DNA from: CAZJFH01 sp964545205
GTDB lineage: Bacteria > Pseudomonadota > Alphaproteobacteria > Rhodospirillales > Magnetospirillaceae
Assembly: GCA_964545205.1 (NCBI GenBank)
Contig: CAZJFH010000042.1
Coordinates: 1-42,090, forward strand
DNA length: 42,090 bases
Direction: 5' to 3'
Position 1 is the first letter of the stretch. Each line of letters begins with the position of its first letter. Below the pieces are notes generated by a model. It was not told where the DNA came from and made no database searches. It saw only the letters and a program-made list of their open reading frames with translations. The translations under genes and the position numbers were made by a program. Shown here piece by piece: positions 34,662 to 41,259 of this stretch.

Positions 34662-35267
34662 TCATTCCGCCGGCGCGTGTGCGGCTCGGTCCTCGACCTC
34701 TTCCCAGCCGGTGATCATCGCCTTGATGTGGGCGAAGACGGTGTGGCCGGTGGTGGTCAGGTAGACGTGGACGACGACGAATGCCGCCATCGCGAACGCC
34801 GCCGCGGTGTGGGTCACGGCGATGGTCTCCAGGCTGGCGCCCGCCAGGTCGTTGTAGAACAGGTAGGCCAGCCCGGTGACGATGATCGCGGGATTGATCA
34901 GCAGCTTGAGGCCGAGATAGGCGACGCGCTGCAGCGGGTTGAGCTTCGACTCGCCCGGCCGCTTCTCGTAGGGGTGATGCTCGCCGCGGAAGATGCCGAC
35001 GGCGTAGAACCGCGCCACCGCCGCGAGCTGGCGCGTGGTCGGCACGTAGTTCCTCCACTCGCCGGTGGTGAAGTGCCAGAAGATGGCGAAGGCCCACAGT
35101 CCGAGCAGCGCCCAGGCGCCGATCGTGTGCACCTGCACCGCCTTGCCGAAGCCGAGCGGCGACCAGGTGCCGTGGATTTCGAATCCGGTGGCGGCCAAGG
35201 TCAGCACCAGCGCCGCCTGGGCCCAGTGCCAGAAGCGCTCGAAGCGCTTGTAGATCCTGATCTTCAT
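34662..35267 (-). CDS. Cytochrome b561-type membrane subunit
   Basis: A 201-residue di-haem cytochrome b of the b561/NapC-partner type (thiosulfate reductase, formate dehydrogenase gamma group). Four helices are visible with histidines in FERFWHWAQ, VQVHTIGAW, FAIFWHFTTGEWR and VTHTAAAF / VVVHVYLTTTGH. It would take electrons from quinol and pass them to the octaheme cytochrome encoded just upstream. The ATG at 35265-35267 has GGAGG at ideal spacing; an ATG two codons earlier (35273) overlaps the octaheme stop as ATGA and is also possible. Confidence 0.88.
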   Translation of the reverse strand: MKIRIYKRFERFWHWAQAALVLTLAATGFEIHGTWSPLGFGKAVQVHTIGAWALLGLWAFAIFWHFTTGEWRNYVPTTRQLAAVARFYAVGIFRGEHHPYEKRPGESKLNPLQRVAYLGLKLLINPAIIVTGLAYLFYNDLAGASLETIAVTHTAAAFAMAAFVVVHVYLTTTGHTVFAHIKAMITGWEEVEDRAAHAPAE

Positions 35268-35269
35268 CG

Positions 35270-36844
35270 TCATTTCCTCCGCCGCAACCAGAACACCGCG
35301 CGCATCAGCCCGTGCCCGCCGACGCCGGCGGCCGCCAGGCCGAGCAGGCCGAAGCCGGCCATGTCGAGCAGCTTGGCCGAATCGCGGCCCGGCATGTAGA
35401 AGCCGGGCAGGTCGGCCAAGCGGCCGTCCTCGGCCCGGGTGTGGCACTCGCCGCAGGCCACCGCCTGCTCCTTGGGCGCGACCATGTGGGTGATCGGCCA
35501 GTACATGCGGGTCTCGATGAAATCGAACTTGCCGGAATACGGCAGCCCCGCGTAGTCCATGCCGGCCTTCAGCGACTTCTCGTAGTCGAGATGGGTCCAG
35601 AACGCGGTGTCGTCCTTGCCGAACACGTGGTTGACGGCCAGGGTCTTGTTCTCCGGGTCATAGGGCTGCTTGCCCCGCATTTCCTTGAAGGGCCAGATGC
35701 GGGCCTTGGGATCGTCGGCCGAGCCTTCGAGCGCGTTCAGGTGCAGCACGCCGGAATCGTCGATCGGGTCGCCGGCGTTGACCTGCCGCAGGGTGCCGTC
35801 GAACCACCTGTAGGCCGGCCGCACGTTCTCGCCGTAGACGAAGTCGCCCTTGATCGCCGCGTAGACGACGTGGCCGTGCTCGTCCTTGACCGTCAGCGGC
35901 TTGCCGTTCTGGTCGCGCTTGCCGGCAGTCGACCAGTCCCACCACATCTTGGTGGCGACGCCGCCGCGCGCGAACTCGGGGATGTGGCAGGTCTGGCAGG
36001 CGACGCGGTCGACGTGGTCGTTGAGCTTCGGCTTGGCGTGCGGCGCGTCCGAGTGGCACGATTCGCAGCTCGCCCGGTTGCCGTCGTCGTGCGGCAGGTC
36101 GAGGCCGTGCTCGTCCTTCGCCACGGTGGCGTAGCGGCTGCCCGACTGGATGTGATCGTTGAAGGTGTGACAGGTGGCGCAGCTCATGTCGGCGCCGTCC
36201 TTCGACATGTGGACGTCGAGCTGCTTCGACGCGGTCAGCAGCGAGCTGTCGAGGTCGCCGTGCTTGACGCCGTCGCCGCCGCCGCCGTTGAAGTGGCAGG
36301 CGCCGCAGTTCTCGAGCCGGGTCGGGCCGACGCTCTGGGCGATCTTCTTCAACGAGGGCGCCGGCACGACGGTGCCGTCCTTCTTGGTGATCGGCCCGTA
36401 CTGCGGATGGCCGGCGCCGGCCGGCAGCTTCGCATAGGTGCCGGTGGTCTCGTGGCAGACCAGGCAGTCGACGTTCTCCTGCTTGGTGAAGTCGAAGCCC
36501 TTGTCGGTCCAGCCGTAGCCGACGTGGCACGAGGTGCAGCGCGGCTCGTTCGACTGCAGCGAGCCGCAGAAGCTGTTCATGGTCATCTTCTTGCCGACCG
36601 GCTTGCCGGTCTTCGGGTTGACGCCCTCCCACTTCCAGTGGATCGAGTGCATCACCTGCTTGCCGGCCTCGGTATGGCAGTCGAGGCAGGCCTTGGTGAC
36701 CTCGGGCCCCGAGGCGAAATCCCTGTTCAGAGCCTCGAACTTGCCGTGATCCGCGGTCGAGGCCAAGACCGCGGCCGGCGTCAGAAAGGCCGCCGCCAGA
36801 GCCCCAAGGCCCATGCGGCGCGCGGCGCGCAACACCCCTGTCAT
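35270..36844 (-). CDS. Octaheme c-type cytochrome, tetrathionate reductase (Otr) family
   Basis: A 524-residue multihaem cytochrome with eight CxxCH motifs: CLDCH (C53), CTSCH, CLVCH, CGACH, CATCH, CESCH, CQTCH and CGECH. Together with a signal peptide (1-29) and overall spacing this matches the octaheme tetrathionate reductase (Otr) family of Shewanella, whose purified member reduces tetrathionate, nitrite and hydroxylamine. Here the C-terminus adds a transmembrane helix (LLDMAGFGLLGLAAAGVGG) ending in RRRK, so it is probably membrane-anchored. It is first in an operon with the cytochrome b. The ATG at 36842-36844 follows GGAAGGG. An FNR-like box lies about 75 bases upstream. Physiological substrate unknown. 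Confidence 0.93.
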   Translation of the reverse strand: MTGVLRAARRMGLGALAAAFLTPAAVLASTADHGKFEALNRDFASGPEVTKACLDCHTEAGKQVMHSIHWKWEGVNPKTGKPVGKKMTMNSFCGSLQSNEPRCTSCHVGYGWTDKGFDFTKQENVDCLVCHETTGTYAKLPAGAGHPQYGPITKKDGTVVPAPSLKKIAQSVGPTRLENCGACHFNGGGGDGVKHGDLDSSLLTASKQLDVHMSKDGADMSCATCHTFNDHIQSGSRYATVAKDEHGLDLPHDDGNRASCESCHSDAPHAKPKLNDHVDRVACQTCHIPEFARGGVATKMWWDWSTAGKRDQNGKPLTVKDEHGHVVYAAIKGDFVYGENVRPAYRWFDGTLRQVNAGDPIDDSGVLHLNALEGSADDPKARIWPFKEMRGKQPYDPENKTLAVNHVFGKDDTAFWTHLDYEKSLKAGMDYAGLPYSGKFDFIETRMYWPITHMVAPKEQAVACGECHTRAEDGRLADLPGFYMPGRDSAKLLDMAGFGLLGLAAAGVGGHGLMRAVFWLRRRK

Positions 36845-36911
36845 CACCCTTCCGTCCCTTTTGTGATCGTTTGGACGGGGCACCGTTAGATTAGTGGCGC
36901 CTAATTCAACA

Positions 36912-36925
36912 ATGCGAATTGTCAA
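36912..36925 (-). promoter_or_regulatory. FNR-like box for the octaheme operon
   Basis: Minus-strand TTGACAATTCGCAT; the first half is perfect and it matches the box at 38300 in 12 of 14 bases. Its centre is 74.5 bases before the octaheme ATG, so a class II position (-41.5) would leave a leader of about 33 bases. Confidence 0.5.
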
Positions 36926-36970
36926 TGTTCCGAGATTTCCCCTACCCGCTCGGGGGGCATGCCGGAGGGG

Positions 36971-36984
36971 TTGCGGATTGTCAT
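36971..36984 (+). promoter_or_regulatory. FNR-like box for the 34-residue peptide gene
   Basis: TTGCGGATTGTCAT, sharing GGATTGTCA with the box at 40874. Its centre is 61.5 bases before the ATG at 37039. One base of each half-site deviates from TTGA-N6-TCAA. Confidence 0.5.
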
Positions 36985-37038
36985 GGCGGCGGGCGGCGCG
37001 GCGCCCGAACATGGAGCGTCACAGGTGGGAGAGACCAC

Positions 37039-37143
37039 ATGCAGCTCGACATGGACGCTTACATCGCCCTCGCATTCTTCGTCATGCTCATCGGCATCAC
37101 CCTGGGCCTGTTCGCCTGGGTGCTGACCCGCAAGAGCAAGTAG
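37039..37143 (+). CDS. 34-residue single-helix membrane peptide
   Basis: Starts MQLDMDAYIALAFFVM, has one hydrophobic helix (about residues 7-29) and ends TRKSK, a positive-inside cytoplasmic tail. GGGAG lies about eight bases before the ATG. An FNR-like box is placed 61.5 bases upstream and a hairpin follows the stop, so it looks like a complete small gene. Peptides of this form are often accessory subunits of respiratory oxidases (like CcoQ or CydX), but no such oxidase is in the window. Confidence 0.65.
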   Translation: MQLDMDAYIALAFFVMLIGITLGLFAWVLTRKSK

Positions 37144-37160
37144 GCCGCACCGCCGCGGCG

Positions 37161-37181
37161 GGGCAGGCTTCCGGCCTGCCC
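37161..37181 (+). terminator. Hairpin after the 34-residue gene
   Basis: GGGCAGGC (37161-37168), loop TTCCG, GCCTGCCC (37174-37181): an eight-base-pair perfect stem 17 bases after the stop. Confidence 0.5.
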
Positions 37182-37259
37182 GTCCGGGCGATTTGGCATT
37201 GTTGGCCACGCCCGAGCCTGCTACAGATCGACCCCTTACATTCGTCGAGTTCCAGGGCC

Positions 37260-37961
37260 ATGCGGCGCAGCCAGATCGAAGCGGCGTGGAAAGGGACCGC
37301 GCAATGCCAGGACTGCGGCATCCGCGACCTGGTGCTGTTCGCCGACCTGACCGAACCGGATTTCAACCTCATCCATCTGCCGATCGACGAGCTGCGCTAC
37401 GACGCCGGAGCCGTGCTGTATCGCACCGGCGACGACGGCCGCGCGCTGTTCACCATCCGCTCGGGCCTGGTCAAGCTGGTGCAGTACCTGCCCGACGGCT
37501 CGCAGCGCATCGTGCGGCTGCTGCGCGCCGGCGCCACCGCCGGCCTCGAGGTCACGCTGGGGCAGGCCTACGAGCACACCGCGATCGCCCTGCAGCCGGT
37601 CCTGGTCTGCCGCATTCCGCGCGAGATCGTCGACAAGCTCAGCCGCGAGACGCCGCGGCTGCACAGCCAGCTCGTGCGGCGCTGGCACGACGCGCTGCGC
37701 CAGGCCGACGACTGGCTGACCGAGCTGTCGACCGGCAGCGCCAAACAGCGCATGGCGCGGCTGCTGCTGAATCTCGCCCAGCCGGACGGCACCGTGCAGC
37801 TGTTCTCGCGCGAGGACCTGGGCTCGATGATGGGCATCACCACCGAGCACGCCAGCCGCACGGTCGCCGAGTTCAAGCGCTCGGGGCTGATCGCCGAACT
37901 GGGGCCGAACCGCTACCGCTGCGACCGCGAGGCCATCGAGGACGTCGCGGCCGACGGCTGA
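37260..37961 (+). CDS. FNR-like transcriptional regulator with three of four cluster cysteines
   Basis: A 233-residue Crp/Fnr regulator. The N-terminus AQCQDCGIRDLV aligns with the E. coli FNR cluster region: C16 and C19 match C20 and C23, C117 in LVCRIP matches C122, but the residue matching C29 is V25. The cyclic-nucleotide-fold domain and a long dimer helix follow. The recognition helix TTEHASRTVAEFKRSG keeps E196-x2-S199-R200, the FNR contacts for TTGA. It should therefore bind TTGA-N6-TCAA boxes, five near-matches of which occur here. Whether it holds an Fe-S cluster is open. ATG at 37260; ribosome site weak. Confidence 0.9.
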   Translation: MRRSQIEAAWKGTAQCQDCGIRDLVLFADLTEPDFNLIHLPIDELRYDAGAVLYRTGDDGRALFTIRSGLVKLVQYLPDGSQRIVRLLRAGATAGLEVTLGQAYEHTAIALQPVLVCRIPREIVDKLSRETPRLHSQLVRRWHDALRQADDWLTELSTGSAKQRMARLLLNLAQPDGTVQLFSREDLGSMMGITTEHASRTVAEFKRSGLIAELGPNRYRCDREAIEDVAADG

Positions 37962-37972
37962 GGCGGCCCGGC

Positions 37973-38149
37973 TCAGACCAGCGTCGCCAGCCCGGCCACC
38001 AGCGCGCCGACCAGAACGATCGCCGGCATCGCCACGAAGCCGACGCAGGCGCAGGTGGCGCCGAAGCACAGCTTGCAGTTCTCGCAAGCGCGGCCGCTCA
38101 CGAATTTCGGGCATCCCGTGCACAGGGATTCGAGCGAACGGGTCGTCAT
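37973..38149 (-). CDS. 58-residue cysteine-rich membrane protein
   Basis: A small gene. The N-terminal half has seven cysteines, C10, C13, C22, C25, C28, C33 and C35 (LCTGCPKF, ACENCKLCFG, TCACVG); the C-terminal half is one transmembrane helix (FVAMPAIVLVGALVAGLATL). GAGGAG lies about eight bases before the ATG at 38147-38149. The cysteine spacing CxxC-x8-CxxCxxC-x4-CxC suggests a bound metal or Fe-S centre at the membrane surface. It is convergent with the FNR-like gene (12 bases apart) and divergent from the second regulator. Family not recognised. Confidence 0.7.
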   Translation of the reverse strand: MTTRSLESLCTGCPKFVSGRACENCKLCFGATCACVGFVAMPAIVLVGALVAGLATLV

Positions 38150-38299
38150 CTCACACGCTCCTCGGATGCGACGGTCGCCGTCGACCGACCAGGGAATCGT
38201 AGTGCCGCCCCGATCGGAAACTCATTGACATTTCCAGCCGCGACGAAGAAAGGCCATGACGACGTCGCGACGCGAATGCGATTCGCGTTCATTCCAGGT

Positions 38300-38313
38300 T
38301 TGACAATTGTCAT
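38300..38313 (+). promoter_or_regulatory. FNR/Dnr-like box for the second regulator
   Basis: TTGACAATTGTCAT, with a perfect 12-base palindrome TGACAATTGTCA inside. The centre is 65.5 bases before the ATG at 38372, giving a leader near 24 bases if used at -41.5. Confidence 0.6.
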
Positions 38314-38371
38314 TGGCGGCGACGGCGGCGACGACGATGCTTGGCGCCAGTGCTTCCCGAGAGAAACCGCG

Positions 38372-39028
38372 ATGACCATAGCCTTCCGCCCCGCCTTCCC
38401 CGCCGCCGCCGCCGCCGCCGACCCTGTCGAGGCGCTGCCGCGCCTGCATTGGCTGCAGCGCGGCTTCGCGCGCGGCGAACGGCTGCCGCACGACGCCGGC
38501 ATCCACGTCGTCCAGGAAGGGCTGGTGGCCTTGCGCAAGCGCGGCAACGCCGGTCCCGTCCTGCTGTCGCTGGCCGGCCCCGGATGCGTGGTGGCCGGCC
38601 AGGACCCCGGCGTCGAGGCCGAGGCGCTGACCGAGGTCGCGGCGCTGTTCCTGCCGGAGGCGACGGCGGCGCGGCTGATCGGCCGCGACGAGCCCTTCAC
38701 CCAGTGGTACATCGCCCATCTCTCCCGCCAGCTGAGCCGGGCGCGCTCGCGCATCTACCAGCTCACGGCGTTGCCGGCGCGGGCGCGGCTGGCGTGGTTC
38801 CTGCTGGAACAGCACCACGCCTGGGACGGCGACGGCTACGCCATCCGCCTGCCGCTGAACCGGCGCGAACTCGCCGCCGCGCTGGGCATCCGGCCGGAGA
38901 CCCTGGCGCGGCTGATCAAGGCCTTCGAGGAGGACGGCGTCGCCAGCTTCCGCGGCCCGGACGTGCGGGTCGCCTCGCTGGCCGCGCTCGAGGCCGAGGT
39001 CGGGCGGCGCTGGCGCAGCGGGCCTTGA
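38372..39028 (+). CDS. Crp/Fnr family transcriptional regulator
   Basis: A 218-residue regulator with a cyclic-nucleotide-like domain and a C-terminal Crp-type helix-turn-helix (LNRRELAAALGIRPETLARL). The recognition helix has E176 and R180 but A179 where FNR has serine, so its DNA preference may differ slightly. There is no N-terminal cysteine cluster (only C72), resembling Dnr/NnrR-type NO or redox regulators more than FNR. A near-perfect box lies upstream, so it may be controlled by the first regulator or by itself. Its stop is 22 bases from the convergent SCO gene. Confidence 0.86.
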   Translation: MTIAFRPAFPAAAAAADPVEALPRLHWLQRGFARGERLPHDAGIHVVQEGLVALRKRGNAGPVLLSLAGPGCVVAGQDPGVEAEALTEVAALFLPEATAARLIGRDEPFTQWYIAHLSRQLSRARSRIYQLTALPARARLAWFLLEQHHAWDGDGYAIRLPLNRRELAAALGIRPETLARLIKAFEEDGVASFRGPDVRVASLAALEAEVGRRWRSGP

Positions 39029-39050
39029 GCCCGCCGGGTCCGAGCGGCCT

Positions 39051-39638
39051 TCAGCGCACCTGTTCGGCGAGGCTTGCCGCGATGCGCTCGGGCGGCGTGG
39101 CGTGGTTGAAGCTGGCGACGTAGGCGCCGTCGGGGCCCATCAGGTAGACCACCGAGGAATGATCGTAGAGGTCGGTGCCGTCCGCCCTGGCGTAGAACAC
39201 CCGGTAGGCCCGCGCCGCCTGCCGGATCTGTTCGGGCGTGCCGGTCAGGCCGATCATGTCGGGATGGAACAGCGCGACGTATTCGGCCAGGCGTTCCGGC
39301 GTGTCGCGTTCGGGATCGACGGTGATCAGGATCGGCTTGATGCGGGCGGCCGTCGCCGGCGGCAGCGCGTCGAGCGCCCGCGTCATGGCGTCGAGCCCCA
39401 TCGGGCAGATGTCGGGACAGTAGGTGTAGCCGAAATAGAGCAAATAGAGCAGCATGTAGCGGCCGCGGAAATCGGCGTCGGTCACCGTGCGGCCGTCGTG
39501 GGCGGTCAGGGTGAACGGCCCGCCGATCGCCGGCCGGACGTCTTCGGAATGGCCGCCGCCCAGCATCATGCCGCGGCCGGCGAAGCCGAGCCCGAGCGCG
39601 ACCAGCGCCGCGACCGCCAGGGCGGCCAGGCGGCTCAT
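39051..39638 (-). CDS. SCO1/SenC family copper chaperone
   Basis: A 195-residue membrane-anchored thioredoxin-fold protein. One N-terminal helix (about 5-22) is followed by the copper site YCPDICPMG with C74 and C78 and the third ligand H160 in LYDHSSVVYL. SCO proteins deliver copper to the CuA centre of cytochrome oxidase or nitrous oxide reductase. Its ATG overlaps the stop of the upstream NosL-like gene (ATGA), so the three genes 39051-40736 are one operon. Confidence 0.93.
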   Translation of the reverse strand: MSRLAALAVAALVALGLGFAGRGMMLGGGHSEDVRPAIGGPFTLTAHDGRTVTDADFRGRYMLLYLLYFGYTYCPDICPMGLDAMTRALDALPPATAARIKPILITVDPERDTPERLAEYVALFHPDMIGLTGTPEQIRQAARAYRVFYARADGTDLYDHSSVVYLMGPDGAYVASFNHATPPERIAASLAEQVR

Positions 39639-40135
39639 TGGAATTCGCCGCGATCCAAGGCCAGCAGCAACGGCACCGTGACCTCGTCGAAGCGCAACGG
39701 CCCGCGGCCGCCGTGGTCGGCGACGAAGTCCGCCGCCGCCGCCGGCGTCTCCAGCGGAATCAGCTCGTGGCCCATCGGGCCCAGCACGTCGGAGCCGACG
39801 ACGAAGCTGGCCTGGCGGGCGTCGATCATCGCCAGTTCGTAGTAGTCCTTGACCGCCACCGTGACGACCTCGCCCGGCTTGCTGCCGGGCGCGAACCGCT
39901 CGGCGCCCAGCAGGTACTTGAACAGGCACTTGCAGCCGTCGAAATGGTCGACCCGGCCGTCCGCGAGGACCACCGTGGCCGTCCACTCCGGATAGGGCGC
40001 CACGAACATGCCGCAGACGGGGCACTTGTCCTTGGGCCCCGGCGGCGGCACGTCGACGCGCCCGGCCAGCGCGGCCCGTGTCAGGACCAGCGCGCTGGCC
40101 GAGGCCGCCAGGAGGAACGCCCGGCGCGACAGCAT
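39635..40135 (-). CDS. NosL-like copper-binding protein (Tat-exported), copy 1
   Basis: A 166-residue periplasmic protein with a Tat-type signal (LSRRAFLLAAS). The mature part has KCPVCGMF (C38, C41, M43) and DHFDGCKCLFKYL, the NosL pattern for Cu(I). NosL is usually a lipoprotein that supplies copper to nitrous oxide reductase; here no lipobox is seen. It overlaps the SCO gene by four bases and follows the second NosL-like gene by one base. Confidence 0.85.
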   Translation of the reverse strand: MLSRRAFLLAASASALVLTRAALAGRVDVPPPGPKDKCPVCGMFVAPYPEWTATVVLADGRVDHFDGCKCLFKYLLGAERFAPGSKPGEVVTVAVKDYYELAMIDARQASFVVGSDVLGPMGHELIPLETPAAAADFVADHGGRGPLRFDEVTVPLLLALDRGEFQ

Positions 40136-40136
40136 G

Positions 40137-40736
40137 TCAGTGGCCGTGCTTCTGCTGCATCTTGGCCCGGCGCTCGGCCCGGCGCTTGCGGATCATCTTG
40201 GTGTCGGCGGCCATGCTGAGATAGGCGGCCTCGAGCGCGCCGTCGAACCCGGCGACCTCGCCGCCCTGCTCCTTCTGCGCCGCCTCGGCCTTGGCGCGGT
40301 CGGCGAAGGCCATCTTGCTCTTGCCGGTCATCGTGCCCGGCAGCTTGCTGCCGACCAGGTAGACGGCCTGATCGACGTTGACCAGCGGCTTGACCTCGGC
40401 GTCGGCGCCGAAATCGGCGGCGTAGATCGCCTTGGGGCCGCGGTCGAGGTTCACCGCCAGATTGACGGCGGCGCAATGCAGCGAGCAGGTCCCGACGGCG
40501 AGGTCGTCGGCATAGTGGATCAGGTGGCGGCTGTGGTGCCACTTGCGGCGGTCCATGCCGCAATGCGGGCAGTTCGGGTACTTCTCGAACTCGTTGTCGA
40601 GCGGATTGGGATCGGCCGGGGTCTTCGGCATGAACTGCATGGGCGTGTTGTCGCCCTCGGCGGCGCGGGCGGCGCCCGCCACGGCCAGCGCCGGGACGAT
40701 GGTGCTGCCGGCCAACAGGAACTGACGTCGATTCAT
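40137..40736 (-). CDS. NosL-like copper-binding protein (Tat-exported), copy 2
   Basis: A 199-residue exported protein, first of the operon. Tat signal NRRQFLLAG ends at about residue 26 (ARAAEG). CPHCGM (C56, C59, M61) is followed by a histidine cluster (H67, H68, H71, H74) and TCSLHCAAVN (C84, C88), an enriched metal site. The C-terminus is lysine- and arginine-rich and ends in QKHGH. An FNR-like box on the same strand is centred 66.5 bases upstream. It is divergent from the 103-residue protein gene. Confidence 0.85.
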   Translation of the reverse strand: MNRRQFLLAGSTIVPALAVAGAARAAEGDNTPMQFMPKTPADPNPLDNEFEKYPNCPHCGMDRRKWHHSRHLIHYADDLAVGTCSLHCAAVNLAVNLDRGPKAIYAADFGADAEVKPLVNVDQAVYLVGSKLPGTMTGKSKMAFADRAKAEAAQKEQGGEVAGFDGALEAAYLSMAADTKMIRKRRAERRAKMQQKHGH

Positions 40737-40795
40737 GGGACGCTCCTCGCTCTCTCGGGACTATCCGAGGCTAGTTTGACGACAAGTTTCCAAGA

Positions 40796-40809
40796 ATGAC
40801 AAATCTCAA
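40796..40809 (-). promoter_or_regulatory. FNR-like box for the NosL-NosL-SCO operon
   Basis: Minus-strand TTGAGATTTGTCAT. The centre is 66.5 bases before the ATG at 40736; a transcript starting 41.5 bases downstream would begin near 40761, preceded by a TAGCCT -10. Confidence 0.55.
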
Positions 40810-40873
40810 TTTGCCGTGGCTCGCCACCATTAAATATTGTTAATGCCATAGTCAGCGACCAGCAAGGTATGAG

Positions 40874-40887
40874 TTGAGGATTGTCAA
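40874..40887 (+). promoter_or_regulatory. FNR box for the ABC-permease operon
   Basis: TTGAGGATTGTCAA, a perfect TTGA-N6-TCAA. The centre is 67.5 bases before the TTG start at 40948. Class II spacing puts the transcript start near 40922, with ATATTG around 40910 as a possible -10. Confidence 0.65.
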
Positions 40888-40947
40888 GGCAGCCGAACAC
40901 GATCGGGAATATTGTCCTGGTATCGGCCGACTCTGGAGGGATCCGCA

Positions 40948-41259
40948 TTGCGCCGTAGCGACAAGAGCCTGGCCGTCATCGCCCTCGGCGTCGTCCTGGC
41001 GGCGCTGACCGCGGTCGACGCGCGGCTGTCGGACGGCGGCGGCGGCGTCGGCGAGCGTGCGCGGCTGACGGCGGCGCTGCAACTGACCGACTTCGCCCTG
41101 TTCACCGAGGCGCGCTACACCCGCCACCCCTCGCAGGCCGACCTGCATTCCGCCTTCCAGGACCATCCGATGGCCCTGGACCACTTCCCCAGCGGTTCGT
41201 TCCGGCCGCCGCCGGACTTCCGCAACCTCGCCCGGACCGCCGATGAAGACGTGGATTGA
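40948..41259 (+). CDS. Conserved-looking membrane-anchored periplasmic protein
   Basis: A 103-residue protein starting RRSDKSLAVIALGVV: one N-terminal helix (about 6-20), then a periplasmic part with histidine- and phenylalanine-rich phrases (FTEARYTRHPSQAD, FQDHPMALDHFPSG) that look strongly constrained. The five histidines could bind metal. The start is a TTG at 40948 with GGAGGG about eight bases upstream. The downstream permease gene overlaps its end by 17 bases. It shares a divergent FNR-like promoter region with the NosL-NosL-SCO operon. Family not recognised. Confidence 0.75.
   Translation: MRRSDKSLAVIALGVVLAALTAVDARLSDGGGGVGERARLTAALQLTDFALFTEARYTRHPSQADLHSAFQDHPMALDHFPSGSFRPPPDFRNLARTADEDVD

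Noticed and set aside
37193..37206. TTGGCATTGTTGGC before the FNR-like gene, as a sixth box
   Set aside because: It is at the right distance from the ATG, but only one half-site is present and the spacing is off by one base.
38225..38238. TTGACATTTCCAGC as an FNR box for the cysteine-rich gene
   Set aside because: Only the first half-site matches; the second half has no TCA.
40800..40813. CAAATCTCAATTTG palindrome as an independent operator
   Set aside because: It overlaps the better-supported TTGAGATTTGTCAT box and matches no known consensus.
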